Shown piece after piece: positions 39,601 to 54,600 of a DNA stretch of 64,000 nucleotides (position 1 is the first letter of the stretch; each line of letters opens with the position of its first letter). A model generated the notes under the pieces. That model saw nothing but the letters and a program-made list of their open reading frames with translations. It did not search any database and had not been told where the DNA came from. The DNA comes from Elysia crispata. Taxonomy: Eukaryota; Mollusca; Gastropoda; Plakobranchidae. Location of the stretch: assembly GCA_033675545.1 (NCBI GenBank), contig JAWDGP010006763.1, positions 551,001-615,000 of the forward strand, written 5' to 3'. A program made the position numbers and the translations under genes.

Positions 39601-42600
39601 AAATCAACTTGTTAATGCATTTTCTCGCAAAACGGCTCTGAAAATGTCATCATTAAAAATATAATTTAATTATAGATTATCTCATGGTTTTTTTCTCTTT
39701 TTCGTGAAGGTGGGTATTATTTTGCAGGGGAAGAAAAACATTCATAATCATTGCAGAACACTCTAAAGCTCGTAAGAAAAAAAAAAATCAGGATTCCAAT
39801 CTTTGCACTTGAATGCACTTTTGTGTAGATCTATATGTTACATTGAGCTTTCAAAAAGATTATGGATTAGGATTGTAGAAATCATAATAGCCAAGATCTA
39901 GATTCTGACACTAATTCCTACTTCCTACAATTCATCAATGGAGCAATAGATTTAAGCTGTCTCAATGATCAGCTTTTTTACAGTCAGTTTAAAAGGAATT
40001 ATTCTTTACTTAGTATTGCAAATAGTAATGGAGACCCAAAGGTTCATGTTGATAAACTTGTTTAAAAATGTGACCATTTTAACATGTATTTTGATGCTCT
40101 GTAAAGTTGCCATTTAAGCAGCTGTTCAGTTCAGTGTGTATAGGCCGGCCAAGATCATTCTCCTTTTACAAATAACTTCTGTATATAATTTTATTTAAGG
40201 AAATACTTTAAAAAAAACTTTTTGAACACAAAACATACTATCATAAAGAGATCATCTTATAAATATATTCTCTCTGTGTGCTTTTCCTGGCCTTAAAATT
40301 TCATGATACAATAAAGGCTGCCCTAAAAGGCAAACAGTAAGATATACAGGCAACAACTCAGTTTTCCATGTCTTAACAGAATCTACTCCGGGCACAAGAT
40401 ATTTCATACCGCTGTATATGTTCTCAGGGCCCTTGACCGAGTTTATCTCAGACCCAGGGCTGTTAACTCCTGGCACAAACGTAAGAATTCTCGTTCTTGA
40501 TGTCACTGTTATATTTAGAGTTGTAACTCATTGATTTTGTGAAAGAACGACTAGTGGGATGTCACACGATCAAATAAATGGACAGAGTCAAGGCCCTCTG
40601 ACTATAGAGATGACATTGTCAGAGCATGCTGTGTATGTGTGTGATGTGTGTGTGTCAACAACACAGTAAAACACACTTTAATTCATTTGATTCCATCAAA
40701 CTTGTATCATTTCAAAGTGATTTTTTCTTTAACTTTTATATAATGTACAAAGGAACTATCATTTGATAAGTGTATTGTCAAAATTTCATGAAGATCCAAG
40801 TGGAAATAAAGAAATAAGAGGCGATCATATGCAACACCCACAAACACAACAATACAGCCCAGGATTGCCAATCTGGCTAGTCAGGCAGCCTCAGCACAGC
40901 TGGGCCATGACATCAGCTGGCCAGGGTAGATTCTGTCAAGGTTTACTTTCAGATTTGTCAGCGTTTTGCACAATGAATACACTAAATTAATACTATTTAG
41001 AAATATAATTTAAAATCGATTCTATTCCAAGGAATATAGTTTGGTTGACTTAAAGATGCAATATCAGTCAATCACACATACACACACATATTATTAGTAT
41101 AATTTTGGAAGCAATTAAAAGAATTGTTTAAGATTAAAACTCATCTTGGCATATCTAAATCTAAAACAGTAATTGTTTCTCTCAGCATTTTTTTTTTAAA
41201 TTTTGGAAATCAGGCGGGGGGAAAAGAAGGCAAGTAAAGGGTTTTCAAAGTGAGCCATTCTCACCTTTTGTACTATGTCACTAATGACATCTTGATTGAG
41301 TTGGCTAGTAATAGCATCCTTTCGCAACCTTGCAGCAACAATGCCTAAGTACTCGAGTGATGCCACTCGCAAAGACATGTCTGTTGATTTGCTGCTGAAC
41401 TGTTGCACCTGTTATTTTAAAAACACAATCAGGTTTTTTTTAATAAAGTATTGTAAATTATAGATAATTATCTCAGTCCCTTTCTATCTCAACAAAAAAA
41501 AAAAGTTTAAAAAAAAAATCAGCTATTCTTTCATAGGACTGACCCTGTTTATTTACATGGCTCTTATTTTTTTCTGAAATCAAAACTACTAGCATCACTG
41601 AAGAGTAATTTGCAACACAATTATGATTGGGTGAAAAATAAAAAAGCAGCCAGAGGTAGACAGGATCAAAAGCTGAGGAATAAGTTAAACAAGACCTAAA
41701 ATGAGAGACTTGCTTGAATTGAAAACGGAGCTTACCAGGCCTTTCTTTGTTTGCAATATTTTGACCAAGTGGCGATCTTAGCATTGAAAATACGCTACAA
41801 AATATAATCATAATAGTTTCTTCTGAACATTTTCAGGCTTAACTTTGGATGGTTATTTTTAACTCAAATGAAACTTCTACCAAAAATACTCCTTACCAAG
41901 ATTCTCCCTAATAAACTGAGCAACAGTTCAGAAGCTGGCCATTCAGGTTTGTTGACAGTTGTAAGCAAATCTTGAACAAAGTTTTCAAACAAAGGTCTGT
42001 AATCTTCCTCACCTTTTGTTGTACATCTGTAGGTAAAAAATATATAAGAAATCAAACAGTGAAATAATGAACATTATATTCAACACCAAAAAAATTAATG
42101 CATACTGAAAATTTCGATGTATAAAATCAGAATGGATTTATCACATTTCATTTTTACTAAATTATATAAAAAAAATGTAACTGTAATGTTTAAATGGCAC
42201 AATCAGGTCGCAACATGAGTGCAATAACAAAAAAAAAAATCATTGGAATAAACCCCGGTGGATGGGAGAGATATTCACAAGCATCGTGTATTAGGAAGGC
42301 ACTTGTTCCTCTTATGACTCATGGAATCAATAATCTTCCAATTAAACATCAAAGTAACAACATTTAATATTTTCATTCTATCGAGACCATTCACCAATCG
42401 GGGAAAAAGTTGCAATTCTTATATGAGGGTGATGCATAAGCTAGTGATTTGAATAGTTTTCTTCACAGACACATACCTTTCAAAGGTGATTGTCCATTAA
42501 TATTAGCAACAGTTGGTTACCTAAGTTTTATCAAGGTTTGATAGAATTAAAAGTGGGTGCCTGCCATGGGTGACAATAGCTTGACAAAAAAAGTATCTAA

Positions 42601-45600
42601 GCTCTGAGAGTTTTAAAACATGAAATTATAAAACCTATTAATCATAAAAATGTATTTGTTTAAAAGGAAAATAATGCAGGGATATTGCTGGCAAACAATG
42701 AAAGCATCAGATTTTCATTTCATAGCATCCTTTTCTATGACATTTTTTATCCTTATTCAGTGCTTTCACTAAGATATGATAAAAAGCCAGTATTTATTCT
42801 TAGGACAGTTAAAGCTGAAGCTGAACAGGAAATTTTTCTAAAAGGTCAAAATCATGCTAACCTAAAATTTTTAAAAATGTAACGGAAAATAGGAACGATT
42901 GAAAACTATTTAGGCACTAATGTCCTAAATTAAATATTTTAGAAAAATGCTCATTGCACTAAAAAAAAAAAAAAAAAGACATGTATATCTTTTAAAATTT
43001 TAGAAGCTTAAATTGCACTCCAGTGGTATAATCAGGTTAATAAATAGGACTTCTGCAGTCAGCAGATGAGCAAATTTCAGCGGTTTTCAAAGTTTTTCTA
43101 GGCCCTCCAGACTTACTGCATTAACTTAAATGAGAGTATTCTTCAATTCGAAAATAAAGATGAGTGTGTTATCAATTCCAAAAGAAAATGCTACTATCCA
43201 ATTTAGTCCCTTTAAAAGCAAAAAATCTTTATTTTGAAATGCTGGATAAACTTAAGACATTAGACCTAGAGTGAATAGCTATCTAAGAATTGAGAATGGT
43301 CAAACCATTAGATCTTAAAATATAGATTCTACCTATTCTATGAAAACACTGTCATTAAGGAAATTAATTAACCTTGTGTTTAAAATCTAATCTAATCAAG
43401 GTCATACGTTAAAAATAGATCTAGATTAAATAATGAGCTTACAATCTATAGGGCCTAGAAGCTTAAAAGATGAATTTCATAAAATCCGCTTAAAAAAAAA
43501 AAGGGAAAAAAAGAAAAATCTAAAATTAATGCAAGAAAGGACATAAAAATTGTCTTTTGATAGGCAGTCAACACTCTGAGAACTTTCTAAGGATAGCTAA
43601 TTCTTTTTCTCAAGAAAAGAGATCATATGCTACAGTTTGGGTTCCATTTTTTTTTTTTTTGCAAGTTTACGGTAGTTTTGACATGAACATTTAACTTGAT
43701 AACATCTTAAAAGCAGGTCTAAGATAAACTTGATGCAGAAAGGAAGGAAAGAACAGCTGCAAAAGTTGCCTTCTAATGCACCTCTTTGTATGTACACCTG
43801 CCCGCGAAATTTATTTTCACTTAGGGTGCAAAGAAGACACAAAACCCATTTTACTACACTACCTATTTTAGTCAGATTCTCAACTGCAATCCATATTAAA
43901 GGTTAATTAATTCACTATGAGAAAAAAAAATCATTGAAAAGAAAAAGGAGTTGAGCAGGACAAAGGATTTCAACCTTCATGAGGATTGTGGGTCCTATGA
44001 AAATGACCAATCCTACCTTTATTTACCACACTACAGTAAGAGAGGCAATACAAGAAAAAAAAAACCCACACACACATCTAGATCCAGAGTCAAAATTAAC
44101 CTGAAACTGCATTCTCATCTAGATTTTATATATTAAAACTTCACTTCTAAGAAAACAAAAAATTTCAAGCTAGACCTATATCAAGTCTCTATAATAAAAA
44201 TTTAGTACACAGTATTATTTTCCCTTTGTGAAGTTTCGCATCTTCCCATACCATACTCATCTTACATGCCAGGTCTTCTGAGTTTCTTATTTCTCATAAT
44301 GAAGAATCATCTATTATTTGAAGATATGATTCAAAAGGCACTGCCGGCCCTTATTTTTTCCATATATAACCTTATTTGCATGCAATTATCTTGTTCAAGG
44401 GTGAAGACTGACAATGTTAAAAAAAATAGTGGACCTCTTAGATACTTTTTCAACGGGGCAATTTGTTTTATTTTGCAAACAATACAGGATATATGTAAAA
44501 GATGCCGCAAATAACTGTTTCCTCATCAGAGATTCTTTTGATCTTTAGACAGATGAGAGATGCGTTGAGCAAGGAGGGTGCACTCTTTAGCTTATCTTGA
44601 TGAGATGAATACCTTTCTCCCGATATCTTATATTCCCACAAATTAGAATCAACTTAATTGGCATTACTCCTCAAATAAGACAGAAGTAGGGTTTTAAGAA
44701 CTTTAATATATATCCTGAAACCTCATTTAAGTTTTTTTTTCATGCCCACAGAGGAACCTTCTTAAAACTGGTTTTTAAATACACAAGGATTTTCTCCGCT
44801 TCTCCCATGAATTACATCCACTAGCTGTTGTATTACTTCCACAGATTATTGGTTCTAATGTTGTTTTTTTTTTAATAATCTCTTCTGTATTTTAACAGTG
44901 AAACAGAAGTACTGCTTATAAGCTTCTATTTACCTTTTTAAAAACACAGATAAAAAATTGTAACCAGTCCTCATGGCAATCTCATAGGAAGAAACAATGA
45001 GCACCTCATTATCTGTTGCTTTAGATGGACTCTGAAAATAAAATAAAAGAAAACAATCAGTGTTTTTATCAGCCAATAATATTTTGTGTCCTGTACAATA
45101 TTTTGATATTGAATGCCCATCTTTCAAAAGAAAAATTTTGCAACTTCTTAAGCGAGCATTAAGTTAATCAGCCAGTTTCTCTCATATATTCAAGAACAAG
45201 CAAAATAACTCTTGAAATCAGAGGGTAAAAATTTTTTCCTCCTTTTACATTTCACATTATGACTAGGACATTTAGCATTTCCTATGACTTTAAGGTGGGC
45301 CAACTAGATCACTTAATTAAAGAAGAGGCTTTGCCCTTACTCTATAGCAATTTGATATACATAGGACAGACATGTTCAATGAAAAAGATATGAAAGATAT
45401 CAGCCTTTTTTAAACAAGACTTACTTTAACAAAAGCGCAATACTGCCAGATCTATGGCCTTTAATTGTATAGGAGAGTAGGAACTAAGCAAGAAAAAGTG
45501 TAGCGATAAAAATTCTTACCCCACAAAATCGAGGACAAGTAGGGTATTTCTGTTGCATTAACTCTTAAGAGAAACTGGAACGTATCAAATATCTCACGAA

Positions 45601-48600
45601 TCCCATTAAAATGATAAGAAAAATGAAATCAAAAACCTCTCTCTTCATACTTTCTAGAAAGGTGATGGTGATTTCCTAGGCATAATTTATGAAGAGACAG
45701 TGAAACCCTTGCCAAGACCACAGACCTATGCTTTTGGGACACATATTTTTACCCTTTCATTTCCAAACCCATTACAGCTACTTAGTATCAACAATCACAT
45801 GATGATCGATTCCCTGAAAACCAGCCAATCCATGGCATTTTGCTGGAAAATGGTGCATTTTTTCTTTATTTTTTATAAGCTTAACTAAGGACTTTTTCAA
45901 ATAGCATGTTAAATTTTTTTTTTTAATTTGGACAGAAATTGTAGAAAAAAAAATTTTCACTCCTTATCTTTCTCTGAAGACTCCCTGTTATTTAGCTCCC
46001 CAATGAGTTACTATCTACTACATGTTTAGTGGTACTTTTGTAGTTGCTGCTGCGGTACACTATAAAATGATAGTACCTGAGAAATGTGTCACACTAAGAG
46101 ATTTAGAGCCATAAAATATGGAGAAAGAACATTAAAAAACACATAGTGAAAAAATAGCATCCTTATATTAAAAAAAAACTCTTTATTATTATGGATCAAC
46201 TACAACAGCCTGCAACAAGTAAGAAGTAAAGAAAAGAGAAGGAAGAAACCTTATATTTAAACATAAAGAATATCAAAGTCACTCTAAGTGTTTATTTTGC
46301 ATAAGGCGTTAATGTGTTATCTGATCAATACTCTTGTTGATTTTAGAATTCTTATTTATTCATAAAATCCATTGGTGTACAGTCTACACTTATGTTGGCA
46401 AGTAGCTGACTCTGACCACTGATTGTGGGACATCTTGTTTCAGTATATGCTTTTTCCAATCTTGCTGAATGTCATCTGGATTCTCAATATCTATTTCAGC
46501 ACTAGGGGCATAGTCTTGTAGATCTACAATCATTACTTGTTCAGGCGGTACAACAGTTTCTTCTATTTCAGTCTGAATTACTGTAGGAAAAGGGCATTCT
46601 AGATCTATATCTTTATCTTCTTCATCACCTGAGCTATCTTGCTCAAAAAAAAATGAATATTAGAAAGATGAAGATCTCTAACAAGAGAATCTGAATATAA
46701 CTCTAGACTTAAGATGTGTTGACATGCTTGTTTGTTGTCTGGCCAGCAGACAAGTTTATCTATTGAACCCTGAATTTTCAACTCATCTTCTGAACGTCAT
46801 GAAATAAAAAGCAAAATAAATGTTAATCAATTCTCTGCTTTTCTAGCATACTTGTGCATAGCTACACTACCTGTAATACTGTATTACCTGGACTACTTTC
46901 AAATGGAAAATATATGTGAATGGGTTCAGCGTTTGTCGTTACTGTGTTAGAAATATTCGTGAATGGTATGGGAAGGATTGAAAGATGGCCTGCTCATAAT
47001 CATCTCCTGATTAACAATGGAGAACACTCAGAAATTTTACTTAACTCTTGAACTGATAGCTGAATACATGGGCTTTCTATAAAATATAGGAAGAAAGCAA
47101 ATTGACATTTTACCTCTTCTGTATTGGATGGTTTGCTTTTCCTGTGGTCCTCTTCTGGAGTTTTCTCTTCAGAGTTTACATCAGGTAACTTTACAACACA
47201 CTGAATCAGTTGCAAAGCCAAGGCTGTGACCATTTGAATAGATTCATCTGAATTCAGTCTGGAGAGAGAGGCAGACAGGGGGGTATCATAATGTGAGTAT
47301 CAGAATTTCACTTACATATATATATATACACACACACAAATATATAGTATCATATGTGCCACTTATAAATGTTAAATATGGTAAAAACTGCAGCTTCTGG
47401 TCTTTGCCAAATACTCAGCTATTATAATTATGCTAAAGCTCATGGAGCACAAGCACTGCCTAGTGTTAAACATTAATAAAATAATTACATTTCAGTGAAA
47501 GACATTTAAATTGTAAACCCAGAATAACATCAAAATGAAACGGTTTGTGTCATAAGGGTTCAAAAATAAAAACTGAGATAACCCACACCTATTATCTGCT
47601 ATTATTATATGTTTTATGGAACTATTAGGCCGTGATCTTTCCTGAATTAGATAAGTATTAGTAAGGAAGCTTTATATTAAATGTTGAATGGGCTGTGAAG
47701 AAGGTTCACAAGCATTTACCAGAATTTGTTCATTTTAATTCAAAAGAGATATCTTTAAAAAGATGAATCTAAAGATTACTTTTGCACTTAGTTGTAAAAA
47801 TTACCTGTAGTTACGCAAGTTCCTTTTACTGGATGGAAGTCGAGCTAAACTTGCGAAGATATCTTGTAAAATAAGCTGCCTGTGCTTGGAGTAACGGGCA
47901 AAAACCTTTATTGGAAAAAGTTGAAATATGTGAAAAATTGAAAATTCATTCTGAGTTTCCCCAAACAGATATCTGTGTAACTCATTTGCTACGCAGCTTT
48001 TACCAGTTGCAGGCAACCTAAAAACTGCTAAGGTAGCCACAGAAACAACTTACTGCCACTATGTCTTTGTTTTTCTGATTCATTTTTTTCGTCAGTGTTT
48101 ACAAATCCATTTTTATCACAGCGAAACTCTTTTTTTTTTTTTTTTTTTTTTTTGACAAAATTTGTGAAATCTCTGAGATTAAATCATTATCTAGACCTAA
48201 ATCTAGGTTACATCCAGCAGAATTACAGCCAAAAATGGAAAGCCTTTTTAATTATTTTGAGGCAGTCAAATTCGAAGATTAAAAGATAAACTTAATGTAC
48301 CAAGAGTTTAAGAACAAAAGCTTGATGATTTTTTTTTTTCACTCTTTTAAAGCCCAAAAAACCCCAGCCAAGAGGGAATAACACAAAAAAGGTCAGTCAC
48401 AAGTTAGCTAAAGCATTAAGAGCACACCACTTTACTTTAACAATGAAACAATAAAGAAACAACAAAAGTTAAATATTTTTATTAAGAAAAAATCTAAACA
48501 AAATTAAGAGATTAAGGGGAGTATCTTGATTACATCATTCTGGATCTCCTATAAATGTAGACTTTTGAGGTATAGAATCTAGATACAAATTCAATCATAA

Positions 48601-51600
48601 CCAAGTCATAAATACATGTGAAATTGAAAAGGGGTACACTGATATGGATAGGGCTTCCAAACATAGCCATCTATCCTTATTTACATTTTAAATGTTCTTG
48701 CAATAAATAGATGAATGTCAACCGATTAAGAATATCTTTGCCAAGGACAAAAGCATTGGTGTGCTCCAAATCTTGTTACAGTCTAGTCCTGTTATTTTGA
48801 AGTCTTGCCATAAAAAAATGGAGTTAGAATTGCCAGAAATTTAAAAAAACAAAACAGAACAGAAAAAAACTAATTAAACCTAAATCTTTCCTCTTTCATG
48901 TCTTATGAGGACCCCACCTTAAAGTTTCTCCCCTTCTCATACTTGAGCCCTACCAAAAACCTGCTTCTTTATACCTACTATATGCAGATTCTGCTTAAAA
49001 ATAGGCTAGCATGCAGAACACAAACACACATTTGATAAATGTTTTGCTCAGAAAACTGCTTTACCTTCAAGCACCCAAAAAAAAACTAGATGCTCTCCTC
49101 AGACAACTGCATGACCTCAATTACCGAAAAAAATACAGACTTTGAAACACCATATCTACTGGTCAAGTCCTTAGAACCAACAGGTATATATACTTAAGTA
49201 ACAGATAGTTATAATATATTCAGTAAAATAAAATAGTTCAAAATGACGAATAATTCCTATTTTCAGGTTTTAATTATTTGGACGCATAAGATTTTTAAAA
49301 AAACCAAAAACACAAAGTTATGGTTTTAAAAATTGTTTTCCTTACTGTAGTGACAAGTTTCATAGCATTTAACTGCAGCTCACTGATATTTTCTACAAAG
49401 AAAGTAGAAACTCCAAGGGAGGAAACCTGTAATACAAACAAGTAATTACAACTGTAAATATTGCAGAACATGCACATCAAATGAAGGGGTCACAAATATG
49501 TTTTGAAAGTAAACTTAAAAGCAAAACATAATTTTTCCTCACCTCTACAACATTCCATCCTTACATCTAAATCCTATAAGTACAAAACTGAAAAAAAACT
49601 CTCCATCATTTCTTTAAGAAGTTTAACGCCCCTAAGTTTCCTAAGAATCTTAAACAAGTCAAAGAAATATGGATAGAAAACAAAAAGGAAAAAAAGGTGC
49701 AAGGCATGAAAGAATTTTTCTTTATCCTCAACTTATTTCTAATTGTCATGAAAATAAGGCCATGCTTATGACAATGGGGTCTTTCTTTTCTTCTACAAAC
49801 TCAAAGTAATTGAAGTGGGCGTATAGATTTGGCGTTGATTTTGAGACGACTTAGTTTAATTACTCCCCTTAACTACTATTGTTCTGTATAAGCATGCAGA
49901 CAAATCTTTCCCTCAAAGACCCTTTTACTGTCTGAGTTTTTATCATCTGGTCTGCTCACTATTTTCTTCAATAAAAAAAATTTGTATAATAATCAAATAT
50001 GAAAGAATTTATAACTACCCTGACTGCAGGTCTTACTATTTCTGAAAATAATGTTTCATCGATAACAAATATTAACCACTGATGTATGTAATAAGAAACC
50101 TTTCTTCCATCTAACATTTAAAGACTTCAGATGTGACCTGTAAAATAATTGTGTCTGTCAGTTCCTGGATTCCTAACAGTGTTGCCAGACTGTTGATCAG
50201 ATCACACATTTTGTTGTAGAGTGTAATTGTTGATTTGTGCTTCACAGCACCTGCCCTTGCTCGTTTGGCTTTTAAACTCCCATGGTACCCATCTAGAAAT
50301 TTAGCACAAGAAAAGAATCATGTTATTTATGAGTTCATCAATTGATCTGGAGGTGAAGTGCTCTGCCTGACCCCAGATCTGTTAGTGAAAAGGCTCAAAG
50401 ACCAGACATCATGAAAATTTTCAAATTTGGATTGGGATATATTCCATGTTTTCAATGACTATCTCTATACTTATATTGAAGAAATTATAGTAAGAAACAA
50501 CTTTTCAGCAGGATTAATCATATCATAGACTATGTGGTTCTGGAGACCAAAAAAAAATACTTTTCAAATTCCAAAGACAAATTTCAGTATAAAGTAAAAA
50601 AAATTTATCAAAATGTAGAGACAGTTAACAATGACATGAATGTATTTAAGGCTCAATATTGCAGTAGTTAGCTACACTGACAAAGAATGTTGGATGAAAT
50701 TCATAATATATAGATATAACAAAAAATAAGCAACTTATATGTGCCTATGACTTAAAATATAAACAAAATAAGGACATTTTTTTCTTTTCTTTATTTATTA
50801 AAAAACTTTTCCATACTTTCTAATCACAACTAGTTGATACTGTTAATCCTACATGAAAACTCAAGGGAATGGCAAGAAAAATTTGTTCACATACCTTTCG
50901 CTTTTGGATCAATTTTGTAGACAGCATCAAATTCTGGGTAGATTGTGTTGTGCAGTTGAAATTTGGCAAACTGAATTGTCTTTTCAATCACATCTTCCAG
51001 GTAAACCTGTTTAGGCATATTTTTACCAGTCATGATAGCAAATGCTGTCAAAGAAGCATCCATGCTGCGCATCACTCTGTCCATTGCCAGTTCTCTCCAA
51101 AGTTTCGATTCTTCCTCGTCTTCTTCCTGGCAAATGAAATGTCACAAATAAATGTTATGGTGGTTGTCCCAAAAAAATGAGGGTAGAAATAGAAAAATAT
51201 GCATGGAGCAGAGCATTTAGATAAAACCTTTGCACAAAAAGTATAAATATTCCAGAAGTTCCAAGTTCTTGCCGAAAAGCATGGATTGTCTTCTCCAATT
51301 TAATTTTCTTAGCTTGTCTGACAACTTGTTTTAAAACTCGCAGCATGAAAAAGAATTTCAAAGGAGGATGTCCATCCTTGGTAAATCAAGAAGAGTATAC
51401 AATGTTTCAAAGGCTTGCTTCAGTTGTATTCAACTGATCTGTTTTATTTATTTATTCTTTTAAAGATTTATTTTCTAAGGCGACAAATAGCTGGAGAATT
51501 ATATTGTAGGTCATGATTTTCATCTTTAAACTGAGGACATGTTTTCCATTAGTTTAAACACATTAGTAGCATACAAAAAGACCTTAGATTTCCAAGTCTT

Positions 51601-54600
51601 AATAGAAGACAGTACTAGAGCCGTTTAAGTAAATTAAAATTATATGCCCAGTCTTAAGTTCCAATAAATTTTAGCACTAAAAAGGTGAACAGCCATAAAT
51701 TTTTGTTGTCATATGTTCCCACCATAAATACCCTTAAACAAGCAAGTTAAACTATGCAACAGTTTCACTAGTTCTTTGAGTCATAAATGCAAATTACAAT
51801 TATTAATTCAGTTTGAAACATGAATTAGTTTCAAAGCTTTGAAATCTAAAATTTTGAACTATAAGATTTCTTCAATGTAATCATGTTTTTCTAAATTACC
51901 AAAGATTTCCCACATGGTTGTAGAGGCATGCATATGTTTTTGAAATATGGTTGTAAAATATTTATAATCAGCAACATTTGAAGCAACATCGATTTTCTAG
52001 ACCAGATTTGGATTTATTGCTTTCAGAATAGTATTTCGGACATGTTTTATTATCAAGTCATTCTAAGTCAAAAAGCTTATCTTCCAAATCTATAGGATTA
52101 AATAAAAACCTGGAGATTTAAAATTTTGCAAACATATAGTTAAGGCAACAAAAAGCAAAAATACTCTACCTCTGTAATGTTTGGCGTTACTTGGCAGCCA
52201 TCACGAACGTTCCAGAGCAAGATTGTCAAAAGTTTCACAAGACGATCAGCTGGAATCTATTTTGTAAAGAGTAAAAAAGGATTGAAAACATTTCCGCATT
52301 TAAACATTTACATCTACATTTCATTGCAAATTTTGAAATGGTTGTATCATTTTTCTAATACTTTAACTGTTCAGAACATAAGCCAATCGATCCTAGCTTC
52401 AAACAACAGATGTATGAAGTGAATCTTTAGTGGTACTGATTTTTATCCTTGGCTCAGGAACCATTGTGTCTATACCTATTTCTCATGAAAGCTGCATCAT
52501 TGTAAATATTTCATGTGTATAGACTGAAAGGTGTGGTTACCATAACAGGACTTGTGACATGTGGCAAACTATCAGGACAGAACGAAAGTGAAATATTAGC
52601 AAATAACCTACGCTTTAAATGATTGAAGTAATGTATTAGTTCTGTTAAATCCCTATTTCATATCCACCAGTAAAGATGCTTATAAGCATGATGGTGCCTT
52701 GATGATAAAAAATATACAAATAGGTGGATTTTCGCCATTTGTCTTGGCTAACCCATCAGTGACATGAAAACTTTTAATCAAAATCTTAATCTTACCCTTA
52801 AGACAACCCATATCCATGTTGGCACAAACACCTAAACATACTCGCCATAATTACACTAAATGTCAAATTTCTTACACATAGCCTGATCAAACTGAAGATC
52901 TTTGAGAGCATATATTTCATGGCAAAAAATATACGATGATGATTACTATTTTCATAAAAAGCATTATAAACCTGATTCAGAGCATTCATGGCTTTTAATT
53001 TTGCAGCCTCGCCACTTAGATCCATCAGCACTCCTCTTGCAATCAAAGATTCTGGAGGACACACCACATCTTCTGCATCTATGAAAAAAAAATAAATGGG
53101 TTCATGATGAAACCAATTTTGGTGATCTACATAAAAATTATCTTTTAGAAACTCATGGAGGCTTCAGGTCTTATCATTTCTCAGATCTCCTTGCCTACAT
53201 ATCTCTCCACTCTTTCTTGTCCTTACCTCTTAGTTCTACTACTTCCTTCTCCCTCTACTCATGCAATTCACCTTGTATTTATTCTAAAGTAAGTTTTAGA
53301 TGTAAGATCAGTCCAAGGGGGAAGTTACCAGATAATCTGATACTGAAACGGAGGCTTTCTCAGTTTTGCCAAGCCAATGATTTGACCCCAAATTCAGACG
53401 ATCCAGAAAGAGATCAGACTTAAATCTACATATTGTGCTGTGTCATCCGACAACATTCAATAGATATGGAGGTCTTTCTCTGTTACTTGCCACCTCATTT
53501 TTTGGCAAAGAACTGACTAAGAATAAAGTGGGCAAAAAGGGGTGAAGCTATCATCAGCCCTCTCACCTTGCAAATTGGAAAAACACATGTTCCATTTCTA
53601 ATATACAAATTTTCTTTGCATTGTTGAAGGCAGCTTTGCTTATGAAGAAGTGTTTCATAATATAAAACTTATTTCAAAGGTAGGTAATATAAGAAAGAGA
53701 TAATTAGAAGGATTTCAAGAGATTCACTTTCAAATTAATAGTTCTCTGCATAAACATAGAATTGACACACATGCAAGGTTTAAATTATAGTTTTGTTTTT
53801 TGTTTTTTGAAGTCTTAAGCAGTGAATATGAACAGTCTGCAGTCCCAGAGTCACAGCAGTTGAACACATATGTCCTAGACGTTTAGAGAAATCACGGTTT
53901 AAACTAATAAAGAGCTTTACCTTTGTCAAGAGCAGAAAAGTTTGCATCCTCTGCTCCATCAAGCACAATATCAACACAGCTATTAAACTTTTTGAACATT
54001 GGACTATCGACAAGATCTTCCAAGCTAACAACTGGCTGAAGAAGCCTTTTCCTGTTTTGCTTCTCTTTCTTTTTCATCCTTGCAACTGTAAAAGAAAATG
54101 GTTAATGCATCAAATGCAGTATAGATGACTGCCAAGTATTTAAATAAGAATCCAAATATTCACAAACCTATTGTTCAAATAACCTAAAAAAATCTCCTAA
54201 GTCAGGTGTTAGTATATGAAGAAGTCTTCAGTTTTGGCAATCATTCATATCGGTTGATTCAATGAAGATTACAATTCAGTTTTAACTTAACTCAGCAGGT
54301 AAAACATCCCTTAACGAACAAAAAAGCCAACCTATGTTTAAGTCTTCCAGAAATAAGTAATGGAAAAACTAAAATTATGGGTAGAAAATTCCTAAATTGA
54401 CATGAAAGAAATATTCTACCTGTTCCACATATACCTACAATCCCATTCACAAAAATATTTAAAAAAAAAAAAATGATGATTTCCTCTTCCTTAGACAAAG
54501 GTTTAGTATTTTTGTTCTTCAACTGATGGAGAAATAGAGAGAGAGAGAGGCTTCACACACACAGCGATAGAAAAGAGAGGAGAAAATAGAAATATAGCGT

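Noticed and set aside
46390-46641. The segment as a normal internal NIPBL exon
   Set aside because: It ends in a stop codon and exon 12 joins exon 13 in perfect phase and similarity without it, so it can only be an alternative terminal exon or something unrelated.
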